Assembly (NCBI RefSeq): GCF_901000735.1
Contig: NC_081541.1
Span: 1,116,001-1,180,000, forward strand
Source of the DNA: Corylus avellana
Lineage: Eukaryota; Streptophyta; Magnoliopsida; Fagales; Betulaceae
Direction of reading: 5' to 3'
DNA: 64,000 nt
Shown: in pieces, positions 21,701 through 33,088 of the stretch
How positions within the stretch are numbered: the first letter of the stretch is position 1
How the letters are laid out: each line of letters begins with the position of its first letter
The notes under the pieces: generated by a model
What the model saw: only the letters and a program-made list of their open reading frames with translations
What the model was told of the DNA's origin: nothing
The model's database searches: none
Program-made: the position numbers and the translations under genes

Positions 21701-23848
21701 TTAATCCCCTTACCATCTGCCATGGTGTTGGTTCTTTTAAAGTTTTCCATTACCACTAGACGTCTGGTACGTAGGTCTTGTGATCAGATTAAATGTAGGT
21801 CAAGCACAAAAGTTTGTTGTTTCCGGAACTTCTGAAGTTTCAAATAAAAAATACCAGATTTTTGTTTTTTGGAGGTCTAGGCTTTAACTTAAAACTATAT
21901 TTTGAAAATAACTCTAGTTGTGACGTATGCTTCCTGATAAGGATTCAAACTGCTTGTTTTGTTACTATTCTCCCTTGAGATGGAGTTATTTTTTGAGATT
22001 GTATAAGTTAATGACAGCTTGATACCCAATATCCTAATCCGCTCTACAAAATATCAACTGAACTAGTTATGGCCAAACTATTAGAAACCAACAGAAGAAA
22101 GGACTCTACTCGTTACGTATCTTTATTTTCATACTGGCAGTACTGCACATAATGATTTGTTGTTTTACCTATGCATTTCAGTTCTAATTGACATACTCTC
22201 TATTTCTAGCAGTTCAAGGCTACCGTGTCCTTTGGACTGGCATGGGAGCTCAGCTTGCTCGAGATGTTCCCTTCTCTGCAATCTGTTGGTCAACTCTTGA
22301 ACCAGTAGGAAATTATTTTTTAAACTGTTTTTTTACATGTATACTGGGACCTCTGTGTATACATTTTGATGATTATGTCTGTTCTCTCATTGTACAGATT
22401 AGGAGAAAACTCCTTGGTCTGGTGGGAGATGAAGCTGATGCATTGAGTATCCTTGGGGCAAATTTTTCTGCTGGTTTTGTTGCAGGAAGTCTTGCTGCTG
22501 GTGCTACATGTCCTCTAGATGTTGCGAAAACTCGAAGACAGATTGAGGTTTTTCTCTTTAGAATGAAACTTATGCTTTCTTATGTTTTGTTTGCAGGGAT
22601 TTACACTTGCATTGATTTCTGCTAGGATATTTTCTCTTAATATCTTTGGGGTTCACTTATGTGGTTTTGAGTTCCAATGCTGTCATAGGAATTTTAGTGG
22701 TGGGATGGTGTGTTTGGGTTCAATTGTTACTATATTTACTTATATACGTGTGTTGTCTTTTCCTTCTTTCTTTTTCCTGAAATTTTCAGAATGATCCAGT
22801 CAGGCAATTAAGAATGACAACAAGGCAAACGCTTTGGGAGATTTGGAGGTATAGCACTGCTACTTTATATAATTATACAGTTAATATCTTTTTTTGCAAT
22901 AAAAAATTTATGATGATGAGACATGAGGTTAAAAAAGTTTCACCCATATATATCATCAAGAATTTGCAATGTTGAGAAATGCTGTTAGGTTTTCTATAAC
23001 ATAGGCAGAGTGCTAAATCAAATCCATGGTCGAGCGCCGCAATCAATCTTATAATAATTCCTACCCGGGGTGTGTTTAAAATGGGAATACCGTCTTGTAC
23101 TTGCTAAAGATTATTATAGAGTGGGGCCAAAAGGGTTGGGAATTTCCGTAAGTTTTAGGATAAATGTCTTCTAGTTGTCTGGTTTTTTCTGTTGGTCTCC
23201 ATTATCTAGTGTTTGTGTTCAGAATTACTCCTCGAATTTCCTACACTGTTATCTTACTAGTTGTGTATCAAGGACTGTGGAAGTCCATGCCTCCCCCCTA
23301 CATTTGGGAGTTTTAAAAATATTAATTTCATATATTTCATTTTCAGCCGAATAATTAAACAACCATGTACATTATTAACATGGTTTCTCTCGGTATTGCC
23401 TTTTAACAATTTCTTATGGTGATTGATCTTATCACTTTTGATATTAAAAAAAAAAAAGACGCTATTCTGCTCTCTATAGGATGCAAGCCTACAATATTTC
23501 TCTGTTGGTAGTATTTATGGCTATACAATAATCCCAAGAAGTAGCTCAATCGGTTGAAGACCATGTCTAATGAAGCGGATGTCATTAGTTTGAATCTTTC
23601 ATTTTCCGTCTCCTTAGAGCCAATTACTTATTTTTAAAAAAAAAAAGTAGTTATAGTTATACAGTGATTAGATTTTTCCTACATAATTCCTGAATTCTAA
23701 ATTTGCTTGAAACAGAGATGGAGGGATAAAGGGACTTTTTACTGGAGTTGGTCCCCGTGTTGGGCGTGCAGGCCCATCAGTTGGGATTGTGATTTCATGT
23801 TATGAAGTTGTGAAATATGTTCTACATCACCATTATGCAACTTCATGA
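18734..23848 (+). CDS. MTM1: Mitochondrial carrier MTM1 (SLC25A39/40 type)
   Basis: Ten coding exons: 18734-18970, 19785-19874, 20355-20483, 20854-20913, 21055-21225, 21453-21552, 22210-22304, 22398-22547, 22790-22848, 23716-23848. All junctions fit GT-AG and keep frame, giving 407 aa. Three carrier repeats show the PX[DE]XX[KR] motifs NPLDVVKTR, YPIELARTR and CPLDVAKTR, so this is an inner-membrane SLC25 carrier. Yeast and Arabidopsis MTM1 are tied to manganese loading of mitochondrial superoxide dismutase, and the animal SLC25A39 branch to glutathione import. Exon 3 encodes a matrix-side loop with four cysteines (C116, C120, C132, C136). Exon 7 has a TAGCAG tandem acceptor, so splicing at 22210 or 22213 would add or drop one residue. 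Intron 1 carries a MITE and intron 9 a SINE. Arabidopsis MTM1 is of similar length. Confidence 0.93.
19236..19559. mobile_element. Tourist-like MITE in MTM1 intron 1
   Basis: The ends TGGTCCGTTTGGGATTGCG and, inverted on the right, CGCAATCCTAAACGCACAT are flanked by TTA on both sides (19233-19235 and 19560-19562). The TTA duplication and GGTCCGTTTGG-type ends fit PIF/Harbinger-derived MITEs. The 324-bp interior has no transposase. Confidence 0.7.
23536..23650 (+). mobile_element. tRNA-derived SINE, copy 4, MTM1 intron 9
   Basis: AAGTAGCTCAATCGGTTGAA is followed by CATTAGTTTGAATCTTTC, with a long A-run at the end. The head and B-box region match the family; the tail is diverged. Confidence 0.6.
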
Positions 23849-25414
23849 CATAGGCGGGAGCTGCTTTTTATCCAGTTTTGACTTCTTCAAGGCTGGAAGC
23901 AATTTTGGTGACTTGGCGAGAGAGAGGCCACTTGATCTGAAAGCATACAAGTTTTTGTTCTGTGGATATCATAGCATGCAAATAGTATTTATGCAGTCTT
24001 GATACCTGTCCATAGTTGATACCCCAGTTTTGGTTCTTAGGTTGTAATTCGTTGCTCGGTTTGAGCAGAAATTTTGTGACATTTTGGGTTTACTCCCTAA
24101 TCAATTTTGTTTAATTTTTTTTTTTCCTGAGATTGATCTCAGTTTGATCATTGATGATATTCTGTCTTACTATTTGTTGGGAAATTAACTTTTAGTGAAT
24201 TTTTGGTCTTTGCCCGGCCAAAATAAGAGGCGTTGGGGGACCATATTTGCTTCATTCATAACAATATATTATATGCATCTCAGTGCACACAGATTGGTTG
24301 AATTGGTCGAGTGTTTTATATATATATCTATACACATACACACTTGTACTGCTTTGAAATCTTTGAATTTCTCTCAATTTCTCTTTTATTTTATTTTATT
24401 ATTATTATTATTTTTTTTCGCGGAATTGTTTATTGGCTTAGAAATTCAAAAACAAGGGTTCCAATGGGAAGTATTTTCTTAGAAATAATCTCGTATAAAA
24501 TTCTAACATAAAATGATTTACAGATGCTCTCTTGAGTAACATTACACCTACTCATTTTTCTCTCTCCTCTCTAGTCCGTAATGTGGTAGTGCACTATATA
24601 TGTGTGGGTGGTGTCACCCCAACCACAATGTGGGGGTGGTTGGGACCACCTGATCTGGTGGTGGCAGCCGCTAGATTGGATGTCAAGGGTGGTTGCACCA
24701 CCCAAGCCATGGGAGAGATTGGAAAAAAGAAATTTAGGATCAATGTGCCATTGTTGTCACTAATTTTTGGTGGCCTGACATGCAAAATAGGTTAGTATGT
24801 AATTATGGGTGGCAGCTCGTGTTTGTGTGTCGGGTTTGGGATGTGTTAAGGCATATGTATTCAACTATATAGGTTAATTTTAACTCAGCCCATTTAATTA
24901 AACAAGTCAAGCTTCTTAATTATAACCCTCTAATTTTGTATTGAGTTTATGTCAGGTTCGCAAGTCATGTCAAAAATTGTTTGCTATTACGTTGCATGTC
25001 AAATTAAGGTCGTGTTAAAACATGGGTATAAGACTATATAGATCAAGATTAACCCGGCTAATTTAATTAAACTGGTCAAACTCTTCGACCATAATCCTTT
25101 AATTTCGTATTGAGTTTGTGTCGGATTTGTAGGTCATATCAAAAATTGTCAACACTATAAGCGATCACCAAAAAAAAAAAAAAACAAATAAATAATGCCC
25201 ATAATGAACAAAGAGATAGTCATTTGGGTATAAAATTAAGTACATAGGCGTTTCGGATGAAATTTCTCCCTGCCATTTCCCCATTTGGATGGATACCACC
25301 CATTCCAAAAACCCTTTCACCTCTTGCTAACAACATAATGTAAAATACATCCAGCATTACATATCATGATGAGTAAAAGCTTCTATGGTGATGACGAGTC
25401 GTCAAGTGAGTGGA
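23849..25414. other. MTM1 3' flank and spacer
   Basis: The first several hundred bases are probably 3' UTR. It also holds a GGTGG/CCACC-rich segment (about 24600-24715) and two tandem copies of a dispersed repeat. No gene seen. Confidence 0.5.
24839..25150 (+). repeat. Dispersed repeat, copies 2 and 3 in tandem
   Basis: Two units about 169 bp apart (from about 24839 and 25008) share TGTTAA..CAT, ACTATATAG, TTTAATTAAAC, TAATTT.GTATTGAGTTT and GTCA.ATCAAAAATTGT. They match the copy at 1.83 kb. No termini could be defined. Confidence 0.6.
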
Positions 25415-26113
25415 TTAGTGGATGATATAGGTGAGTGCCAGAGCCAGCAGCATCAGCAAATATGCTATTCCTTGATCTACCGAGGTGCCTGCAAACACAG
25501 AGATCGAGGAACATATATATTTCAATGTCATCGTTGTTAATGAAAATTTACAGAATCTTGACAACAACAAAAATGCATGAAAATGTTTGATTTCGATCAG
25601 ACATATATTTATAAGGTTTGTTTATTTGGTTCTCTTTCCAAAAAAAAAAAAAAAAAGGATAGATGAAAACAATAAAGAAAATATATCTTGCTTAATTTCC
25701 TTTAAATTGATCTTTCTTTGAAAAAAAAAATGCATATAGCTTTCTTGTTTGTATGTTATTTCCAAATTTTATTCGAGAATAGGAGAATTATATGAAAGAA
25801 TTCTCAAAAACTGGAAGTACCAAGTTGAGGAAAAGTATCTGAAACTTGTTGAATATAATGAAAGAATTTTCAAAAACTGGAAGTACCAAGTTGAGGAAAA
25901 GTATCTGAAACTTGTTGAATATAATTTTAACGCGTTAAACTTTCGACTATTTCTCAGGAATCAAACAGAAAAAGCATGAGAATAAAAAGAAAACATACCG
26001 TCACTAGTGGGGGCAGGAGCAGGAGCTTGTGCCTGTGCCTGTGCCTGAGACATTTGCAAGATGACAACGAAAATGATAGCTACCAATCCGAATGAAGACC
26101 CTGGAACGGCCAT
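25415..26113 (-). CDS. Arabinogalactan peptide (AGP16/20/22/41 type)
   Basis: Exon 1 is 26113-25999 and exon 2 is 25488-25415. A phase-1 junction (donor GTATGT, acceptor TTTGCAG) gives 62 aa. Residues 1 to about 24 form a hydrophobic signal peptide. A short QAQAQAQAPAPAPTSDG tract follows, whose Ala-Pro pairs are typical sites for hydroxyproline and arabinogalactan addition. The tail TSVDQGIAYLLMLLALALTY ends in IIH and matches the conserved GPI-anchor signal of this class. The mature product would be a glycopeptide of about a dozen residues anchored to the outer plasma membrane. The intron position inside TSD-G is typical as I recall it. The gene is too short to stand out in an open-frame scan. 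Its 5' UTR is GA-rich. Confidence 0.92.
25790..25925. repeat. 66-bp tandem duplication in the AGP intron
   Basis: Two units begin at 25794 and 25860 and differ at about one base (GAATTCTC against GAATTTTC). On the plus strand, opposite to the gene, both units are open and repeat a 22-residue Lys/Glu/Tyr-rich block (KNWKYQVEEKYLKLVEYN). Confidence 0.85.
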
Positions 26114-27590
26114 TTTCCTTCTCTCCTTCTCTTTCTCTCTTTTTAATTATCTAGAGAGAGAGAGAGAAAGAGAGGAAGAGAGAAACTCTTAACGTAGAAA
26201 AGAGAAGGGTAGGAGTCCAAGGGTGATGATGGTGGATGGGGGTTTGAGGAAGGGATCCTTTTTATAATTAGCTTTGAGGAGATGGCATGTTATGTGCATG
26301 AGAATGTGGGGGGCACCTCGCAAGTTTAGGGGACCCATGCACCCCCCCATCACCCATGTGGCCTTTACTTCTTTTGTGTTTCTATTTTTTGTTGCAATTT
26401 GCTGTTTCTTTGCTTCTTTTTTTAATGCTTTTTTGCTTTGGTGGTGGTTGATGTTCATTGCTTTGTGCAATTCCAAGCTGTGTGTTGGGAGGCACAAGCT
26501 GTACAATTATGGCTGTATAAGTACTTATTGCCAGCAAATACAGAATTGATACGGTTGTAATATTAATTTAGGTGACTTTAAACCACTAGGACAACTCACT
26601 TGCCAAAAGAATGTTGGTAAGAATAATACAGCTTTAATTACAAGTTTTCTTATAAATTAAGGTATCGTTGAGAACAGGTGGGTCTCATATAGGCTCTCTT
26701 ACAATAGCTAAAATGATTAGACAAAAAATCTAACTTGTCAGTTTAATTAATTAGTGATTGACTTATCAACCATACACTCGTAATTATTTCATTAATTATG
26801 AACTGACAAGTTAATTTGAAAGAAAACTTGTAGTAAAAGCCGTAAGGCCTGTTTGGGTATGCGTTTGACATCGTTTGAAGAAAAAGTACCCGTTTGGTAA
26901 AAAAAATTAAAAACACTTTTAAGTATCCAAAAAATCAAAAAATGACCAAAACACATTTTTGGCCAAAAATACGCTTTTTGACTTGCAAGTTATATTTTTC
27001 GAACACAATGACAAATATGCTCGTAGTTGTCCAAATATTTTCATTACCAAAATTTATTGGAATCTTTTTGCACTGAAGAATTCATGTGCAAAGCTGCCGA
27101 ATCTATCCTCCATGTATTATTCGATGCTTGAGAAGCTTTTGATAATTATCAATGGTGCGCCAACTTTGGTCGTTCTGTTTTTCGTGACAGCCCTTGTGCA
27201 CGAATAGCATTTATCATGGCGAGAGATCACGCCAGAACAAATGGCCCAGCCCATAACTCAATGCTCATTGACATATATAGTATTAAATTACTACTTATCT
27301 CAAATATTTATGTTAATTAGAAATAATAGATTTAATTATTTAATTAATATTCTAATACAAGAAATTATAGTATTATCTTGATATATACAAACGACCTAGG
27401 AAGCCAGTTCCTAGGGACATTTGCTTCTGATAGACATACAATCACTTAAATCATATATACAACAAAACATGCACAACAGGAAGGCATAGCAGAGGAATGG
27501 AAAACCAACAGGAACACCATTTTCAAGCATACACTTCTATGGAAGATTTTGACTAGTAATATCTTTGTTTTCAATTTGTTGCAGGTCATG
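26114..27590. other. AGP promoter region and spacer
   Basis: A GAGAGA-rich stretch (about 26150-26185) lies in the likely 5' UTR. A GGCCTGTTTGGG end at about 26848 resembles one end of the Tourist-like MITEs here, but its partner was not found. The segment from about 27360 is homologous to 32830 onward and is the 3' flank of the tandem gene. Confidence 0.5.
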
Positions 27591-30500
27591 TCAAGAAGGG
27601 AGAAAGAAAGGATCCTCTTTGTTCTTGTAGATCTCAAACAATTGCTTAGAGTAGTGAGTTGCCAATCTTCTGCACAGCTGCACTGCCTCGGGGTCATACT
27701 CTTGCAACTCCTTGACAGATTTCTTAAGATCACCTTCTGGGTCTCCATCAGTGAGAAACTCGGCCAAAGTAGAGCCCCTATATGATAGTACAGATATTTC
27801 AGAAAATATACAATTTAGGAAGAGAGTCAATTGCTCAAATACAAAATAATTGCAGAACCGAATTTTTGAAGAAAAGGTAAAAAGGAAACAGTAACATGTA
27901 GTGCTTTCACTAAAAAATTAACTCAGGCCAAACAAGAAACGAAGGGCACATCATTAACACAGAGAAATCAGATATATGATGCATCTGGAAAAACATCTTT
28001 TCTCTTTTGCTCAACAACTAAAGTAAACTTTCCTGATTTTTGATAACTTTCAAAACATAAGTCATTCAACAATAACATCTCATCCGACTGTATGTTCAGG
28101 TTGCCCTAAGGAATTCAAAGTTTATGAAAGTAGTAATGTCATCAGCTGGAGTGGTACCCAGTGGATTAAGATCCAGTGCAATACCCCCTGCCCTATTACA
28201 CTGCACGACGGCAGGGGAGGGTCCCACCAGCTCCACCTGCTTGGGACGTCTGGATGCAGGGACAATATATTGCTCAACTTGTGCAGTAAATGAAAAGATT
28301 AAAAGCAGGGGTGTCTCAAAGAGTTCAAGTAGAAACACGGGAGATTTTCAGATGTTAGAATCAATATAAACAAATAGTGTAAAGTGATAGATGGGGGAAT
28401 CTCACTTATTCAGGCTAAGCTTCAAACTCCTGTGGGGCTATATTGATGGAAGTTTTGCCTTGGACAGAAAAGTCTAGCAACATTTACTTGGTCTGGAATG
28501 TGACAATTTTTTTTTCTTTTGGTCAGAATGCGGCAAATTTGAAACAAAAAGAATCATAAATTATCCTTTAAAACCAAATGATTACTGGAAAGTTCAAAAT
28601 GGGAAAGCTTATGGAAGATTGTAAAGTGATGGGAGAAGGAAAGTTTTTTTTTTTTCTCAGGCAAAAGAAGTTCAGGATTAGATGCTTATTGCACCAGTTA
28701 GAAGAAATCTTTGGCCCCATTAAAAGCAAAAATGAAATTTGGCCAATTCATAACAGAGGGAGTTTAAAATCAGAATATCTGATAAAAATTCTTCATATCC
28801 ATTGAATTTGAGGGACTGAGAATGAGGTGAGTTTATCGAAAGAAACTAAAATGAATCTGCATCATCTTATCATTGCATTGGACAGAGTAGGAAGCAAATA
28901 GTAAATGTATACAAGCATTATATGTCAGCAATTAGTATTCTTAAAATCAACAGGTCTAATGGTATAATTTCATCTAAAAGTGAGAGTAATTCAATTAAAT
29001 CATAAATCTATAAAATTAACTATGAGCACTATGCATTCAGATGCATACCTTGGAGCATCAAACTTGCTAAAGCCTCGGTGATTGGAGTAAAATGCTTCCT
29101 TGCTTGATTTTTCCCCAGAAGTTTGCTGCCGAAAGAGAGCACAAACTGCCTTCATGCACAATTCAGTATCCTTTCCAAAGGCTGCAAGAATGTCTGCCTC
29201 AAACTCCCATTTTAATTTATGATCTTGGTTCCGTTGAAGTTTGGATAAGATCTCATCAAAGTCTGTATTTTCGGATTTGATCTCATCAAAGTCTGAATTT
29301 TCATCTGATACCTCTTGTGACTCACTAGAAGCATCATCCACATCAGAAACATCAGAGCCCCCAACAATAAATCCACCCAAGCTTTCACCCTCGCTGTCTG
29401 ACCCAAACTCTTCTGAATCATCATCTTCAGCATCCTCGCATGCAAGGATTCCTCCTCGATCATATTTAGTCTTACTGGCCTGACTTGAAGAGTTTCTTTC
29501 TGCCCCACCTTTTCCTACAGATTTTCTTAAAGCCATCAGATGCCGCCTTTGAGGGGTAACACTACCCGTGACATTGTCACCTAGAGAAGTAGCAGTATCT
29601 GAGCAGTCATTCAAATCAGAACCTTCTTCATCAGGAACTTTTTCCAGGAGACGCATCCGCTTGAGTTTAGAAATGAGTTTAGAGATCGGAACATTATCAT
29701 CCTCATCACTCTCAGTGTCACTAGTAAAAACATTAAAAGCTCGTTTTTTGGGTGTCGGAGTAAACAAAAGGTTCTCCTTCCAAGCATCCGTATCGTCTTC
29801 AACTTCGTCATAATGTATCCGTTTCAAACTATTCCCAGAATTTTTTCCATTTTCACTTCCCATAGATAATCCTAAAGTGCAATCCTCTGAAATGTGAACC
29901 TTGTCGATTACCTCATCATTAGAAGCAGGTGATAAGATATGGGTAGTTTGCTCATCGTCACTGTCACTGATATCAATGATGCCAAGAGAAGCTGGTCTAG
30001 CACCAGCTGGTGTGGATGGAGCCAACTTTTTGCTGGGGCTCCTTGCTTCTTCGAATGACAATTGTTTTCTAACTCGTCTACCGTATGCCAAACAGAGACC
30101 TTTCTTTTCTTCCTTAATACAAGCATCTTCCCTATATGTAAAGTCATTACAAGGCGTGCCTACCACAAAAGATGAAATGAAAACAAAGTCATAGACTATC
30201 TCATCTCACTTTATCATGCAATGGCATTACATATTTGATCATGTAATAATTTTTCCTTCCTAGCAAAAAAGCTTCATGCAATATGATATGCATTGAAATA
30301 TAAACAACAATTAAACTCCAAACCCCTGCCCTGACGAAAAAGACCCCATCCACTGAAATGAGAACAGTAGTATGCAATCACTCTAGATTAATGCATTATA
30401 CTAAGAATCTTTGTAACACGTTGGAAGGGTTGCTTGTAGAGGAGATGCAATCATATAACATTTGACGATGACGACCACTGTCATAACGCACACTGCTAAA

Positions 30501-31402
30501 GTAGCTCACAGCGGAGATGACGCACATAATTTTCAGTTATATAAATCAAACCCAACCAATAAAGTGCACCCCTCTGCAGCTATTATCCCAATTTACATAA
30601 AACTTAAGAAGACATGAGTGTTTAAGTGATTCAGCTCAACTAATCTAAACATAATCTCCTAAAGCTTGCATTTAAAAAGCACACAAATAATAAGGAGGTC
30701 CTGTAATTTAGTACCTGCTGCTTTTAGATCACCAATTCCTTTAACAGGGGAATGACAAATAGTAGAGCCAACCTTCACCAAAGTCTCAATTGCTTCAACT
30801 GCTTCTTTCTTCACTCTCACATCATGAGTAACATTTTGTAATCCGAACCCTGTTTTTGTCCCACCAATCAATGGCCATTCCACACATCTCAAAACTGAAT
30901 TCTCATTTAACACTAAAACCAGCGACTCCATCTCCTTGAACTTTTCCTTCCAAACCTCAACCTCACTCTCAGCCCTCTTCTTCTCACATTCCAAAACGCT
31001 GATCTCAATCAAAAGCTGAATGAGCTTATCTTCCTCCTGATTCTCCTCCATCAAATCGACAATCCTATTCATATCCCTCTCACTTCCACTACTAACCTTC
31101 CTTTCACCTTCAAAGCCGCTAACAAGCTTTTTGAGTTCATCATTCTCCCTCTTCAATACCTTAAGTTCGTCCTCAATTTCAAGCTTGTCAACTTCCAATG
31201 CCTTAAATTTGGTCTCGAGAACTTCATACTCGCTCTTATTCCTATGAATATCCAATTCCAACTCAACACACTTCGCTTCAGCTTTCTTACTCCTCTCTTC
31301 CAATTCACTGCATTCACAACCTACCAAATCTTGCATGCATACAACCTCATATTCACATTTTGGCACTTCTTTATGTTCCACTTCTTCAACATCCATCTCC
31401 AT
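27591..31402 (-). CDS. Acidic coiled-coil plant protein, tandem paralogue 1
   Basis: Three coding exons, 31402-30715, 30159-29049 and 27777-27591, join in frame to give 661 aa. I do not recognise a named family, though the C-terminal block seems familiar from plant proteins of unknown function. Residues 1 to about 190 are rich in Glu/Lys with heptad character (LEVDKLEIEDELKVLKREND), a likely coiled coil. The middle is Ser/Asp/Glu-rich with basic patches (GRRVRKQLSF, TPKKRAFN) that could be nuclear-localisation signals. It includes LGIIDISDSDDEQ, a good SUMO-interaction-type motif. The C-terminal part (WEFEADILAAFGKDTELCMK, then GFSKFDAPR joined to GSTLAEFLTDGD, LATHYSKQLFEIYKNKEDPF) is the most conserved against its neighbour. 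The frame extends to a TTG at 31414; I chose ATG 31402. A 5' UTR intron is likely (donor GTAAGT at 31958, acceptor TTTAG at 31421). Confidence 0.85.
29170..29330 (-). repeat. Short coding duplication in paralogue 1
   Basis: The acidic stretch contains SDFDEIKSEN followed directly by TDFDEILSKL, a tandem repeat of about 30 bp. Paralogue 2 has a single unit (MAFNEILSKL), so the duplication is specific to copy 1 or was lost from copy 2. Confidence 0.65.
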
Positions 31403-31420
31403 ATTCACCCTCAAATTTAC

Positions 31421-31601
31421 CTAAATCAAAAGCACCCACTGAAAGCCGTTACACTTAAAAAGGAAAAAAAAAAAAAAAAACTTGCATTCCAAAACTTAAT
31501 AAAAAAACCGATACAACTTGAAAACAAAGAAAGAAAAAACATTATCTCAAGTTAAAAAAAAAAAAAGAAAAAAAAGTCGAGAGCAATTTTTTCATGTGTT
31601 T

Positions 31602-31647
<46 letters not shown>

Positions 31648-33088
31648 TAGTTTTCTTTTTCTATCCTATTATTTTCTTTGATGAATTTAATATATATATA
31701 TATATATATATAAACGCTCTTCTCAGCAGCCAAAGAGAACTCTCTGAAAAACCTCAGGCTCAACAACAACAGAACAATGAACTCTGCATATTAGCTACAC
31801 CCATTTCAGATTCATTCAACTATTTGCCTAAGCTTTAATGGAATTTTTTTTTTTTTTTTTGCATTACTTGATAGAGCGAAACAACAAAAAGCAACACAAA
31901 TTCTTGCACCAAATACATTAAGCAGTATTAAGAAAGAGTAATAATCGCTAAAACTTACAATAGAATGTGGGATTCAAAGCGGAACTCCTTTGGGGTTTTG
32001 GAAGGGAAAGGGTAATCAGCACGCGACCGAAGAAAGTAAGCGGCACAGTGTGACGAAGTGCGACGTGTCAGTTCCTTTAAGAGGACCCACATCCTCCATT
32101 CCTCCTATCGCTCCAAACAGTGATAGAGAAGAAAATTGAAGAGAGAAAAGGAAGCTTACTACACGTCGTTTAGAAATTAATTGTTGAGCCACATTTTTGT
32201 AGTTACCGCATGTTTTTCATCTTGTCGTGTGCAACCGTTTAGGAAGTTTTTTAAACATTTTTTAATCATCCCCTAAACTTCAATTACTCTCAATTTAATT
32301 TTTTTTTTATAAAAAAAATGCTACCGTATTGACCCATGGCCAAGCATGGTTTCCATTATTTTTTCTTATTTTAATTATTTAAAAATTAAATTATTTTTAA
32401 ATACAAAACTATAAGCGACATATTACATGTACTTCATCTGATTTAAACCCAAACTCTAACGACAAATTTTTTAAAATTGGATACACCTAATTGAAAGTTT
32501 TTAAAGTTTAAAGAGATCATTGCAAAAGAACGTTACATAGAAAGTCTTTTTCCCAAATGAGAAATGTTATTCATCACAGTTTTATCTAATTTTGCTGATG
32601 TAACACTATCAATCAATCTTTATATTAATTTTTTATTTTTTATTTTTTAAATAAAAATAAATTCAATAGCTGATTGGCAATACCACATCAGCAAGGTAGA
32701 ATAAAAATGAGATAAACATGTGATTAAATAACATTTCTCTTCCTAAATTACGAGTTGATGTATTCCAAATTTCACAAATGATAAATAGAAATAACTTTCA
32801 ATGAATTTTCCAATAGAAGCCAGCATAATATAATACTACCTTGATATATACAACCAACCTATGAAGCCAGTTCGTAGGGATAAATCCCTGTGACCTGTTC
32901 TTCGATAGACATGCATGAACATCCTTATATCATATATATACAAAAAAAAAAAAAAAAAAAAAAAAACATGCACAACCAGAAGGCCCAACAGAGAATGGAA
33001 AACCAGTAAAAACACCATTCCCGAGGATACACTTCTATGGAGGATTTTGACTAGTAGCATCTATGTGTTCAATTTGTTGCAGGTCATG
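31421..33088. other. Paralogue 1 5' region and intergenic spacer
   Basis: It includes the predicted 5' UTR intron, a non-coding first exon ending at 31959, and a promoter-side segment (about 31735-32100) homologous to 37030-37450. It holds two TA microsatellites (31605-31645, 31690-31713). From about 32830 it becomes the 3' flank of paralogue 2. Confidence 0.55.
31605..31645. repeat. TA dinucleotide microsatellite
   Basis: About 20 TA units, inside the predicted 5' UTR intron of paralogue 1. Paralogue 2 lacks it. Confidence 0.9.

Noticed and set aside
29212..29813. Open frames opposite or beside the acidic exon of paralogue 1
   Set aside because: They are shadows of a Ser/Asp/Glu-rich coding sequence and have no splice or family support.
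31403..31414. Upstream start of paralogue 1 (and 36763-36774 of paralogue 2)
   Set aside because: The first codon is TTG; the nearby ATG in the same frame is the credible start.
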